A stretch of DNA of 64,000 nt, taken from Lachnospiraceae bacterium. Lineage in GTDB: Bacteria; Bacillota; Clostridia; Lachnospirales; Lachnospiraceae. Numbering within the stretch: the stretch's first letter is position 1; each line of letters begins with the position of its first letter. Below, piece after piece: positions 46,373 to 54,339 of this stretch. The notes below the pieces were generated by a model, which was given only the letters and a program-made list of their open reading frames with translations, did no database searches and was not told the origin of the DNA. Location: NCBI GenBank assembly GCA_029008875.1, contig JAQXJP010000007.1, positions 1 through 64,000 on the forward strand. Direction: 5' to 3'. The position numbers were made by a program, and so were the translations under genes.

Positions 46373-47212
46373 TCATCTGCGATCCAAAGTAATGCGCCCC
46401 AAGGCACCGCTTCGAAATTCATCAATCAAAAGAGCTGCAGCCTTGCTGTAATCTATCTCTCCGCCCTTGCCAACACACATTCTCTTGGCGGCTATCCCGT
46501 ACAGAATTGCCACATTCTCCTCTTGCTCATCCACCTCGTAGCGCGCAGTCAAAACACCGGGGTAATCCCTCTTTAGGCAGTCGATCAGCGAAATGGCAAG
46601 CTCATCGACATTGAGAATCTGGTCATTCATTGATCCCACAAGGGCAAGACGAAGCCCCACCGTCTGATCCTCAAACTTCGGCCACAGGATTCCCGGAGTA
46701 TCCAAGAGTTCCACATCCTTGTTCAGGCGAATCCACTGCTTTCCCTTGGTGACACCCGGCTTATTCCCGGTCTTGGCCACCGCTTTCCCCGCATAGGAAT
46801 TGATGAAGGTGGATTTTCCCACATTGGGGATTCCCACCACCATAGCCCGCACCGGCCGGTTTTTGATTCCGCGCTTTCGGTCCCGCTCTATTTTCTCCTT
46901 ACAGGCCTCCATCACCGCCTCTGTAATCTGCTTCATCCCGTTTTTGCGACGAGCGTCCAACGCCACCACGAAGAAGCCCTGTTGCCGGAAAAATTCACTC
47001 CACTTCCCGGTCTGGGCCTCGTCCGCCAGATCCGATTTGTTCATCAAAATCAGGCGGTATTTATTTTTTCCAAGTTCATCGATGTCCGGATTGCGGCTGG
47101 ACACGGGAATTCTCGCATCCACCAGCTCAATCACCAGATCGATCAGCTTGATATCTTCCTGCATCTGCCTTCTGGCCTTGGTCATATGACCCGGATACCA
47201 TTGAAAATTCAT
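46373..47212 (-). CDS. rbgA: Ribosome biogenesis GTPase RbgA (YlqF)
   Basis: 279 aa circularly permuted GTPase required for late 50S maturation. The order of motifs is permuted: LMNKSD (G4) near 57 comes before GIPNVGKSTFINSYAG (G1) near 128 and LLDTPGILWP (G3) near 172. It ends with a C-terminal ANTAR-like domain. It lies 11 nt after lepB, followed by rnhB, the standard order. Confidence 0.97.
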   Translation of the reverse strand: MNFQWYPGHMTKARRQMQEDIKLIDLVIELVDARIPVSSRNPDIDELGKNKYRLILMNKSDLADEAQTGKWSEFFRQQGFFVVALDARRKNGMKQITEAVMEACKEKIERDRKRGIKNRPVRAMVVGIPNVGKSTFINSYAGKAVAKTGNKPGVTKGKQWIRLNKDVELLDTPGILWPKFEDQTVGLRLALVGSMNDQILNVDELAISLIDCLKRDYPGVLTARYEVDEQEENVAILYGIAAKRMCVGKGGEIDYSKAAALLIDEFRSGALGRITLDRR

Positions 47213-47223
47213 ATACTCTCTCC

Positions 47224-47835
47224 CTATCTCACAAAGCCCATGTTGCCCAAAGAGACAAACCGGAACCAGGCCTTGCCGATGATATATTCTTTGCGCACCA
47301 TACCGATGTTGGCATAGCGGCTGTCCTCACTGCTGTTGCGGTTGTCCCCCAGAACGAAATATTCATCCTCGCCCATGGTCAGCTCATCCTCCGCCATTCC
47401 CGCATCCTCGATTGCCACCACATCCGTTTCCTCAAGGTAGCGCTCCCCGTTTACATACACCGCACCGTTCTTAATCTGTACCGTATCTCCCGGTCCTGCG
47501 ATGACCCGGCGCACATAATAGTGGGATTTCTCATTTCCGTTTGGCAAAAACACGACGACATCCCCGGATTTGGGTCTGGAGATTGCGTAGGCAAAACGGT
47601 TGATCAAAATCTGATCCCCGTTGTTCAGCTGTGTCTCCATGGCCTGCCCCACCACGTTGGTGGAGAAACCGAAGGAAGTCACGCACACATATGCCAGCAC
47701 AATCACAAGAGCAATTTCCGCAATCCACATCACCACTTCCCGGAATAGGGGCAGGTTAAATTTTCTCCTCTGTCGTCCAAAGTTTAATCCACTGCGTCTT
47801 CTCACAAAACTTTTCCTCACATTGAAATAATCCAT
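47224..47835 (-). CDS. lepB: LepB-like protein lacking the signal peptidase catalytic dyad
   Basis: 203 aa with the signal peptidase I (S26) architecture: one N-terminal membrane helix (about 34-52) and an extracellular beta domain. Structural boxes are kept (GDVVVF near 91, VIAGPGD near 111, VLGDNRNSSEDSR near 161), but box B reads GQAMETQL with Ala65 where the nucleophilic Ser should be, and box D reads YVRRV with Arg109 where the catalytic Lys should be. It is therefore probably inactive as a protease, perhaps a scaffold or regulator; a working lepB is expected elsewhere. It lies between rplS and rbgA. Confidence 0.85.
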   Translation of the reverse strand: MDYFNVRKSFVRRRSGLNFGRQRRKFNLPLFREVVMWIAEIALVIVLAYVCVTSFGFSTNVVGQAMETQLNNGDQILINRFAYAISRPKSGDVVVFLPNGNEKSHYYVRRVIAGPGDTVQIKNGAVYVNGERYLEETDVVAIEDAGMAEDELTMGEDEYFVLGDNRNSSEDSRYANIGMVRKEYIIGKAWFRFVSLGNMGFVR

Positions 47836-47862
47836 TTTATTTTACTATATTTTCAGCAAAAT

Positions 47863-47890
47863 AAAAAGGGCTGTTTCCACAGCCCTTTTT
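47863..47890 (-). terminator. Intrinsic terminator between rplS and lepB
   Basis: A perfect palindromic hairpin, AAAAAGGGCTGT / ACAGCCCTTTTT, with a 4-nt loop. It ends most rplS transcripts, so the downstream genes may depend on read-through. Confidence 0.94.
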
Positions 47891-47901
47891 CGCGGTTTTG
47901 A

Positions 47902-48255
47902 CTATTTTACCAACTCTTTAACCTTAGCAGCCTTACCAACGCGATCTCTCAGGTAGTACAGCTTCGCACGGCGTACCTTACCCTTGCGAACTACTTCTAC
48001 CTTCTCAACGTTCGGAGAATGGAGTGGCCAGGTCTTCTCAACGCCAACACCGTTTGACAACTTTCTAACGGTGAAAGTCTCACGGTTGCTGCCGTTTTGC
48101 TTCTTGATAACAGTTCCCTCGAAAATCTGAATTCTCTCGCGGTTACCTTCCTTGATCTTTCCGTATACCTTAACGGTATCGCCTACGGAAAACTCAGGAA
48201 CCTCAGCCTTCAGCTGCTCAGCTTCAATGTTCTTAATAATCTCACTTGCGTTCAT
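47902..48255 (-). CDS. rplS: 50S ribosomal protein L19
   Basis: 117 aa, full length, with the L19 landmarks [32 protein letters not shown], and [16 protein letters not shown]. It binds at the 30S-50S interface. It follows trmD as in other Firmicutes. The 124-nt leader (48256-48379) may hold an L19-type control structure; I could not confirm the consensus. Confidence 0.98.
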   Translation of the reverse strand: MNASEIIKNIEAEQLKAEVPEFSVGDTVKVYGKIKEGNRERIQIFEGTVIKKQNGSNRETFTVRKLSNGVGVEKTWPLHSPNVEKVEVVRKGKVRRAKLYYLRDRVGKAAKVKELVK

Positions 48256-48379
48256 CTTGTGACCTCCTAATCATTTTGACGTTCTTAATGCTACTGACTT
48301 TCGCAACAGAGGACCATCGCTCATTTATTCACAACATGAACAATTTACCACAGTTTACCGCCAAAATCAAGCATTTATT

Positions 48380-49903
48380 TTATTTCTTGTGCATCCAGTA
48401 AATCAAGCCCTTTGAAAGATACAATCCCATCTTCCTCTGCACCGCCAGGGAAGCCTCATTCCCCACAATCACCTGCCCGTAGGGAGTCCATCCCTTTTCC
48501 AGGCAATCGTTGGCCATGTACGTCTCCAGCGCCATTCCGATGTGCATGCGCTGATACTTGGGAGTGACTTCCAGCATTCCGATGCTCCCCTCCTCATGGA
48601 AGCCGATAAACCCGGCCAATTCCTCGCCCAAAAAGGCACCGTAGATTGCCCCGTCCAGGACACGGCTCCGGACGTAGGCGTAATCTTCCTCATCCTCCGC
48701 GCGATGATACCAGTCCGCAACAACCTCCCAGTATTCCGGGGTCAATTGCCGAATGGTAAGCCCCTGGTCGGTGGGCTTGCCATCCGGGCGGTAAAGCCCC
48801 GTCACGGGGAGCTTCTCCCTGCGGGTACACACAGCCTGATAGCAGGGGCAGCTCACCTCAAAGCCCATCTGCTCCAGCTCCTGCATCACCACCTGCTGGT
48901 GGGTGCAAATGCAATCATTTTTCTCCAGAATTTCGGGGTATCTTTGGAAGATATTATCCAGGTGATACTTTCCTGCAAGGCTTTCCTGAACATGAGGATC
49001 CTCACAATCCCAGCCCTCGGTCAGCCATGTGTGAAAGAGAACTCTGCTCCCCCGATCCTGAATCAGTATCTCATCATTCTCCCAGCAGAGCAGTTCCCCA
49101 CGCCCCCTGGATATGCACTCCAGCATATCGATGTGGAGCCTCTTATCCGCCTCTTTCATGCATGCAAATGCGGCCTGCAATTTCTCGTATGCAGCATACA
49201 GATCCGGCCTGCGCTCACGGGTGCGAAGTTTAGATTGCTCCAGTCTCCATTTTTCAATCTCCCTGGTGTTGCCGGACAGCAGCACCTTTGGCACCTGCCT
49301 TTTGTGCCACACCTCCGGTCTGGAATACTGGGGATATTCCAAAAGGTCCCCGTGGAAGGACTCAAACTGGGCCGACTCCTCATTCCCCAGCACCTCCGGC
49401 ACCAATCTGGAAACCGCATCCACAATCACCATGGCCGCCAGTTCTCCTCCCGTCAGCACATAATCCCCGATGGACACATAGTCGGTAACCGTCTCCTCCA
49501 GCACCCGCTCATCGATTCCCTCATAGTGCCCGCAGAGAATCACCAGATCCCGGCAGGAGGCAAACTCCTCCGCCATCTTCTGGGTAAAGGGTCGTCCCTG
49601 TGGAGTCACATAGACAGTGCGAACTTGGTTTGCGACTTCGGAGAAATCATCTGCGCCCTGTCTCTTTGCAATCCCCGTCATCACCGACTGCCAGGCATCG
49701 TACACCGGCTGGGCCTGCATCAGCATTCCGGCTCCGCCGCCATAGGTGTAATCGTCCACCCGGCGATGTTTATCCTCGGAAAAATCCCGAATGTCAACCG
49801 CCTCGATATTCAATTTTCCCTGTTTGATAGCCCTCCCGGTAATGCTGGTGCCAAGGCCCTGCATAATCATATCCGGAAAAAGCGTCAACACATGAAAATT
49901 CAT
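48380..49903 (-). CDS. trmD: TrmD-GNAT fusion: tRNA (guanine37-N1)-methyltransferase with acetyltransferase domain
   Basis: 507 aa, about twice the usual TrmD. Residues 1-235 are a complete TrmD (LTLFPDM, YGGGAGMLM near 54, CGHYEGIDERV at 124-134, SIGDYVLTGGELA near 144, YSRPEVW near 193), which makes m1G37. Residues 260-507 match GNAT acetyltransferases (GFIGFHEEGSIGMLEVTP near 431, acetyl-CoA loop QRMHIGMAL near 451, GNEASLAVQRKMGL near 481). No stop lies at the junction, which includes a possible ancestral start (MLECI, 260). Start 49903 is 2 nt after the rimM stop. Confidence 0.92.
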   Translation of the reverse strand: MNFHVLTLFPDMIMQGLGTSITGRAIKQGKLNIEAVDIRDFSEDKHRRVDDYTYGGGAGMLMQAQPVYDAWQSVMTGIAKRQGADDFSEVANQVRTVYVTPQGRPFTQKMAEEFASCRDLVILCGHYEGIDERVLEETVTDYVSIGDYVLTGGELAAMVIVDAVSRLVPEVLGNEESAQFESFHGDLLEYPQYSRPEVWHKRQVPKVLLSGNTREIEKWRLEQSKLRTRERRPDLYAAYEKLQAAFACMKEADKRLHIDMLECISRGRGELLCWENDEILIQDRGSRVLFHTWLTEGWDCEDPHVQESLAGKYHLDNIFQRYPEILEKNDCICTHQQVVMQELEQMGFEVSCPCYQAVCTRREKLPVTGLYRPDGKPTDQGLTIRQLTPEYWEVVADWYHRAEDEEDYAYVRSRVLDGAIYGAFLGEELAGFIGFHEEGSIGMLEVTPKYQRMHIGMALETYMANDCLEKGWTPYGQVIVGNEASLAVQRKMGLYLSKGLIYWMHKK

Positions 49904-49905
49904 GG

Positions 49906-50415
49906 CTAATCTCTGAGTCCTTTCATCAAATGTACCGTCATCACGCCCTCCTCCAGATTCACATCCAGAATGCACTCCGGAATGTTGGGAAGGAGCAAAT
50001 CCTGCACGCCCTTTTTGCTCACAACATAGACATCATTGGCACCGGTCTCCAGGACATCCGACAGAACCCCAAGTTCCTCACCCTCGTCCGACACAACCGC
50101 AAGGTCGATCAGGTCTGCAATGTAATATTCCCCCTCCTCCAGAGGGATGGCGTTCTCTCTTGTCACCCAGAGGGTTGCCTTTTTGAAGCGCTCCACATCA
50201 TTTATATTGTCAAATTCCTTGAACTTCAAGATCACAAGATTCTTGAAGAACTTCACGGAAGCAATCTCCAATTCCATCTGTTGTCTTCCGTCATCCAGAA
50301 TCACTGTCTTCAATTTTTTGAATCGCTTGGGATCCTCGGTGGTGGGAAATACCTTCACCTCGCCCCGCACGCCATGGGTTGTGGTAATCACACCAACCCG
50401 CAACAAATCTTCCAT
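49906..50415 (-). CDS. rimM: 16S rRNA processing protein RimM
   Basis: 169 aa. RimM assists 30S head maturation. It begins LLRVGVITTTHGVRGEVKVF with the N-terminal beta barrel, and the PRC barrel covers about residues 95-168. Start 50415 has AAGGAGAT 6 nt upstream; the longer open frame to 50574 runs into the khpA terminator. It is coupled to trmD. Confidence 0.96.
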   Translation of the reverse strand: MEDLLRVGVITTTHGVRGEVKVFPTTEDPKRFKKLKTVILDDGRQQMELEIASVKFFKNLVILKFKEFDNINDVERFKKATLWVTRENAIPLEEGEYYIADLIDLAVVSDEGEELGVLSDVLETGANDVYVVSKKGVQDLLLPNIPECILDVNLEEGVMTVHLMKGLRD

Positions 50416-50438
50416 TCCCGTATCTCCTTCTGATAAAG

Positions 50439-50472
50439 AAAAAAGTACCGCTCCAACTGCTTGGAGCGGTAC
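50439..50472 (-). terminator. Intrinsic terminator/attenuator between khpA and rimM
   Basis: A perfect 12-bp stem, GTACCGCTCCAA / TTGGAGCGGTAC, with a 4-nt loop, followed by TTTTTT on the minus strand. It lies 5 nt after the khpA stop. Confidence 0.94.
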
Positions 50473-50476
50473 AGGA

Positions 50477-50707
50477 TTACTGCATAATTTCCACAATAAT
50501 CTTCTTGTCTTCCTTTGAAGCTGCGGCCTTAACAACGGCGCGGATCGCCTTGGCGATTCGGCCCTGCTTGCCAATTACCTTGCCCATATCAGACTGTGCA
50601 ACGCGTAATTCCAAAACAATTGCCTTTTCATTCTCGGTCTCGGTAACTACGACCTCGTCCGGATTGTCCACTAATGATTTTGCAATTACCTCAATCAATT
50701 CTTTCAT
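50477..50707 (-). CDS. khpA: KH-domain RNA-binding protein KhpA (YlqC)
   Basis: 76 aa, one KH domain with the GxxG loop as VIGKQGRIAKAIR near residue 44. With KhpB it binds RNA and affects cell elongation in Gram-positive bacteria. It lies between rpsP and rimM, the usual place. Confidence 0.96.
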   Translation of the reverse strand: MKELIEVIAKSLVDNPDEVVVTETENEKAIVLELRVAQSDMGKVIGKQGRIAKAIRAVVKAAASKEDKKIIVEIMQ

Positions 50708-50725
50708 TACGTCACCTCACAAATC

Positions 50726-50971
50726 CTATTTCTCGATACCGGCATTCTTGAAGATTCTAGCAACGGTCTCAGTCGGCTGTGCGCCGTTTGCTAACCACTT
50801 CTTTGCCAACTCTTCGTTCACATGATACTCAGTAGGATTCTTGGTTGGGTCATAAGTTCCGATCTCCTCGATGCATCTTCCGTCTCTCGGTGAGCGGGAA
50901 TCTGCAACAACGATTCTATAGAAAGGAGCCTTCTTCTGTCCCATTCTTCTTAATCTGATCTTAACTGCCAT
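50726..50971 (-). CDS. rpsP: 30S ribosomal protein S16
   Basis: 81 aa, full length, with [20 protein letters not shown] and [18 protein letters not shown]. Early 30S assembly protein. It follows ffh and is the first gene before khpA-rimM-trmD. AAGGAGGTG precedes the ATG. Confidence 0.98.
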   Translation of the reverse strand: MAVKIRLRRMGQKKAPFYRIVVADSRSPRDGRCIEEIGTYDPTKNPTEYHVNEELAKKWLANGAQPTETVARIFKNAGIEK

Positions 50972-51006
50972 TGTGTTTCACCTCCTTGAAATATTTGTAG
51001 ATATAT

Positions 51007-51058
51007 ATTCAAAAGATATCTAGCTTTTGAATGCACAAGCGGATTGCTCCGCGCTGTG
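51007..51058 (-). other. Two hairpins between ffh and rpsP
   Basis: ATTCAAAAG / CTTTTGAAT (51007-51032) and GCGGA-TTGC-TCCGC inside flanking CACA/TGTG (51034-51058). On the minus strand both lie between the ffh stop and the rpsP ribosome site. They may act as a weak terminator or in S16 leader control; unproven. Confidence 0.5.
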
Positions 51059-51064
51059 TTCACA

Positions 51065-52432
51065 TTAAAACGGAAATCCCTTAAACATTCCGCCAATACC
51101 GCCTCTGCGACCCTTTTTGCCGCCCATGAGCCCCGGCATCTGCTTCATCATCTTCTTGGTCTGCTCAAACTGCTTCACCAGGCGATTGACCTCCGCGATG
51201 TCGACTCCGGCACCCTTTGCGATACGATTCTTGCGACTGGGATTGAGAATATTCGGATTGCGTCTCTCCTTCAAAGTCATGGAATATATGATAGCCTCGG
51301 TTCTGGCCATCTGCTTCTCGGCCTGATCCGTATCGATATCCGGCATCTTGCCGCCGAGTCCCATCCCCGGCATCATTCCCATCAGACTGGACAAGCCGCC
51401 CATCTTCTTCATCTGGCTCATGGACTCCAGATACATCTCAAAGTCGAACTCGTTCTTGCGCATCTTCTGTTCCAGTTCACGCGCTTTTTCCTCGTCGATG
51501 TTCTCCTGGGCCTTCTCAATCATGGAGAGCACATCGCCCATGCCGAGAATTCTGCTGGCCATTCGATCCGGATAGAACTGCTCCAAATCCGACAGTTTCT
51601 CACCCATTCCCGCGTAGAGGATCGGTTTTCCGGTTACTGCACGTATGGAGAGAGCTGCACCGCCTCTGGTGTCGCCGTCCAACTTTGTGAGTACCACGCC
51701 GTCGATTCCGATTTTCTCATCAAAGGTTCCGGCCACATTCACCGCATCCTGACCTGTCATGGCGTCCACCACCAAAATGGTCTGAAATACATCCACCGCT
51801 TCCTTGATCTCCACAAGCTCCGCCATCATTTCCTCATCTACATGAAGACGACCGGCGGTATCGATAATCAGGACATTACATTCCTGCTTCTTGGCATGTT
51901 CCACTGCCGCTCTTGCTATGTCCGCAGGCTTTACCTTATCTCCCATAGCAAAAACCTCAACGCCCTGCTTCTCCCCGTTGATCTGCAACTGCTCAATGGC
52001 AGCCGGGCGATACACGTCACAGGCGGCAAGCAAGGTCTTCTTTCCTTTGCTCTTGAGCTTTCCGGCAATTTTGGCGGTTGTGGTGGTCTTACCTGCACCC
52101 TGAAGGCCCACCATCATGATCACAGTCAATTCCTTGCCCGGGCGAAAAGCAATCTCCGTCGTCTCGGAACCCATGAGCTTGATCATCTCTTCGTTTACAA
52201 TCTTGATGACCATCTGTCCGGGATTCAGCCCATTCATGACATCCTGACCGATTGCCCGCTCCTGCACGTCCTTCACAAACTGCTTCACAACCCGGAAGTT
52301 CACATCCGCCTCCAGGAGAGCCATCTTGACTTCCTTGAGGGCTGCCTTGACATCGTCCTCGGTCAGTCTTCCCTTGCTGCGAAGGTTCTTAAATACATTC
52401 TGAAGTTTTTCGGAAAGACTATCAAATGCCAT
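51065..52432 (-). CDS. ffh: Signal recognition particle protein Ffh
   Basis: 455 aa. It has the N domain, the G domain (GLQGAGKTTTTAKIAG near 108, DTAGRLHVDEEM near 190, TKLDGD near 247), and the Met-rich M domain that binds 4.5S RNA and signal sequences (GGLSSLMGMMPGMGLGGK near 328; tail with GKKGRRGG). Start 52432 has GAGGG upstream. It follows a diguanylate cyclase gene rather than directly ylxM. Confidence 0.98.
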   Translation of the reverse strand: MAFDSLSEKLQNVFKNLRSKGRLTEDDVKAALKEVKMALLEADVNFRVVKQFVKDVQERAIGQDVMNGLNPGQMVIKIVNEEMIKLMGSETTEIAFRPGKELTVIMMVGLQGAGKTTTTAKIAGKLKSKGKKTLLAACDVYRPAAIEQLQINGEKQGVEVFAMGDKVKPADIARAAVEHAKKQECNVLIIDTAGRLHVDEEMMAELVEIKEAVDVFQTILVVDAMTGQDAVNVAGTFDEKIGIDGVVLTKLDGDTRGGAALSIRAVTGKPILYAGMGEKLSDLEQFYPDRMASRILGMGDVLSMIEKAQENIDEEKARELEQKMRKNEFDFEMYLESMSQMKKMGGLSSLMGMMPGMGLGGKMPDIDTDQAEKQMARTEAIIYSMTLKERRNPNILNPSRKNRIAKGAGVDIAEVNRLVKQFEQTKKMMKQMPGLMGGKKGRRGGIGGMFKGFPF

Positions 52433-52482
52433 ACTTTTCCCTCTATACTTCCTTGTGACCTCGAATAGAGTAACACACGCCG

Positions 52483-52518
52483 AAACAGGTGTCAAGCATT
52501 TTTTCTTGACACCTGTTT
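52483..52518 (-). terminator. Hairpin after the diguanylate cyclase gene
   Basis: A perfect 14-bp stem, AAACAGGTGTCAAG / CTTGACACCTGTTT, loop of 8, located 9 nt after the GGDEF gene stop. Only three T follow on the minus strand, so termination may be partial and ffh may be reached by read-through. Confidence 0.75.
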
Positions 52519-52526
52519 TATTTCCG

Positions 52527-53894
52527 TCATACTCTTCTTCTGTCCATCCCCATCTTCTCGTAATATGCTGTCTTGTCCATGTACATCTGCTTCTCGGCTT
52601 CTGCCAAGGCTTCCTCTATCTGCTGTCTTCCTCCCGTATGTTGGGCAGTTCCCACAGCCATAGCAACCTGATTCTTTTGCAGCTCCTCCCGCAGGCACTG
52701 AAGCCGGTCCGACAACTCCTGCTCCGATATATTTGGAATTAATGCAACAAATTCATCTCCGCCCACACGGAACAATCCTTCCATCGGAAAAACATTCCGC
52801 AGGCACTGACATGCCCGAAGCAAAAGCTCATCGCCCGCCACATGCCCCTTCGTGTCGTTGGTCCGCTTCAATCCGGTCACGTCACAATACACAACAGCGA
52901 CACCTGTGTTCGTTTGCATCTTCTCCAGGTACTCGTACATTGCCCGGCGATTGCCCACACCGGTAAGCTGGTCCGTGTGGCTCATATTCTTCAATTCCTT
53001 GATCAAATTCCGCCTCTTGAGGCAGGAAACAATAAAGTATCCCATGATATCCAGCATATCCTGGGCATAATCCAGGGACTCACCCGGAGGGTTGTCCACC
53101 CCGTAGAATCCAATCACTTTCCCCTCATTCCGAAGAGAAACTACCGCAAGGGAATGGATATCCTGACGCTTCAGATTCTCGTATTGCAACGGATCTTCCT
53201 CTTTGATGTCCTCCAAATCTTCAATCCGAACATTCTCATTCTCTTCGAATATCCGGTACCAATTGGCGCAGACCTCCGGCGGCAGATCCTGGAGATTGTC
53301 GATTTCCGGGGTCACCCCGCTTGCCACCCACTCGTAGGTATTGTCATCTCCGCCGCATTCATTCCGTTCAAAAACGTAGGTTCTCTCCCCCTGCAACGCC
53401 TTCCCCAGATATTCCAGAATCACCTCGATGGACTTATCGGGCGTGGGTGCCTGCAAGGCGATTCGCAGGCCTTCGTTTGCCAGGGTTTCCAGATTCTGGT
53501 ACTCCCGAATTCTCCTGTCCTGACGCTCCTGAGCACTGACATCAATTGCCATCTCAAGGCGATACCTTTTTCCACCCTCCTCAATCATGGTGTCCTTCAA
53601 TGCCACATGCTTGCCGATAATGGGATTATAGCAGTTCCATTCCTTGAAATTGCCCGGTGTCAGTTCTTCATTGTTGCAGATGGCACAGGGGGTACTGTTG
53701 CCCTGGAGCAATTCGTAGCATCGCTTCCCCGCAAGTTCCTCCATAGAACGGAATCCATACTGTTCCCTTATCTTTTTGTTCATGTACACCAATTCGTAAG
53801 TGTCCATATCGGTGACATATACATACTCGTTCAGATTCTCAAAAAATTCCCAAATTTTACCCATTTTTTTAGCTGCTTTCTCTTTGGCTTTCAT
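52527..53894 (-). CDS. PAS-GAF-GGDEF diguanylate cyclase
   Basis: 455 aa soluble protein. An N-terminal PAS domain (residues about 15-130, YVYVTDMDTYELVYMNKKI) contains a CAICNN cysteine pair, then a GAF-like domain (about 135-285), and a GGDEF domain (about 300-450) with intact RVGGDEFV near 370. It should make cyclic di-GMP. No RxxD inhibitory site was found just before it. It lies between ylxM and ffh, an unusual position. The start at 53894 has a weak ribosome site. Confidence 0.9.
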   Translation of the reverse strand: MKAKEKAAKKMGKIWEFFENLNEYVYVTDMDTYELVYMNKKIREQYGFRSMEELAGKRCYELLQGNSTPCAICNNEELTPGNFKEWNCYNPIIGKHVALKDTMIEEGGKRYRLEMAIDVSAQERQDRRIREYQNLETLANEGLRIALQAPTPDKSIEVILEYLGKALQGERTYVFERNECGGDDNTYEWVASGVTPEIDNLQDLPPEVCANWYRIFEENENVRIEDLEDIKEEDPLQYENLKRQDIHSLAVVSLRNEGKVIGFYGVDNPPGESLDYAQDMLDIMGYFIVSCLKRRNLIKELKNMSHTDQLTGVGNRRAMYEYLEKMQTNTGVAVVYCDVTGLKRTNDTKGHVAGDELLLRACQCLRNVFPMEGLFRVGGDEFVALIPNISEQELSDRLQCLREELQKNQVAMAVGTAQHTGGRQQIEEALAEAEKQMYMDKTAYYEKMGMDRRRV

Positions 53895-53905
53895 TAATTA
53901 CCGGT

Positions 53906-54250
53906 TCACATCAGTTTCAGTATGTCGTTGGAGATTTCCGCAACCATCTCCACCAGGTGTTCCTCCTTGGAGTCCTTGAACTGCTCCGTCAATGTATGAA
54001 TCCTCTCCACGTCATTTTTCACCGAGATAAATTTCTCCACCAAATGAAGCTTTGATTCATAGCCCTCCAGTTTTTTCTCGCAACGCTTCACCATATCGGC
54101 AACGCCCTGACGGGAGATTCCCTCCTCCGACGCAATCTCACCCAGGGACAAATCGTTGAACACGAAATCCTCATAGATGCGCCGCTGATGTTCATTGAGC
54201 ATCTCGCCGTAAAAATCATACAGATACGCCTGTTTCAATTTGTCATCCAT
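53906..54250 (-). CDS. ylxM: YlxM-family DNA-binding protein
   Basis: 114 aa, sigma-factor-like helix-turn-helix ([20 protein letters not shown] near 33-52). It is the normal partner of ffh in Firmicutes, thought to be a regulator of the SRP operon. GAGGAGCAAG precedes the ATG. It is separated from ffh by the diguanylate cyclase gene, only 11 nt downstream. Confidence 0.94.
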   Translation of the reverse strand: MDDKLKQAYLYDFYGEMLNEHQRRIYEDFVFNDLSLGEIASEEGISRQGVADMVKRCEKKLEGYESKLHLVEKFISVKNDVERIHTLTEQFKDSKEEHLVEMVAEISNDILKLM

Positions 54251-54339
54251 ACTTGCTCCTCAAACATACTCTTCCTGATTTTCCATCAGCATTATAGCAA
54301 ATATCCGGTGTATGATTCAATAAATATATGGATTGGATT

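Noticed and set aside
48256-48379. L19 leader RNA
   Set aside because: Position before rplS is right, but I could not recognise the consensus, so it is not annotated.
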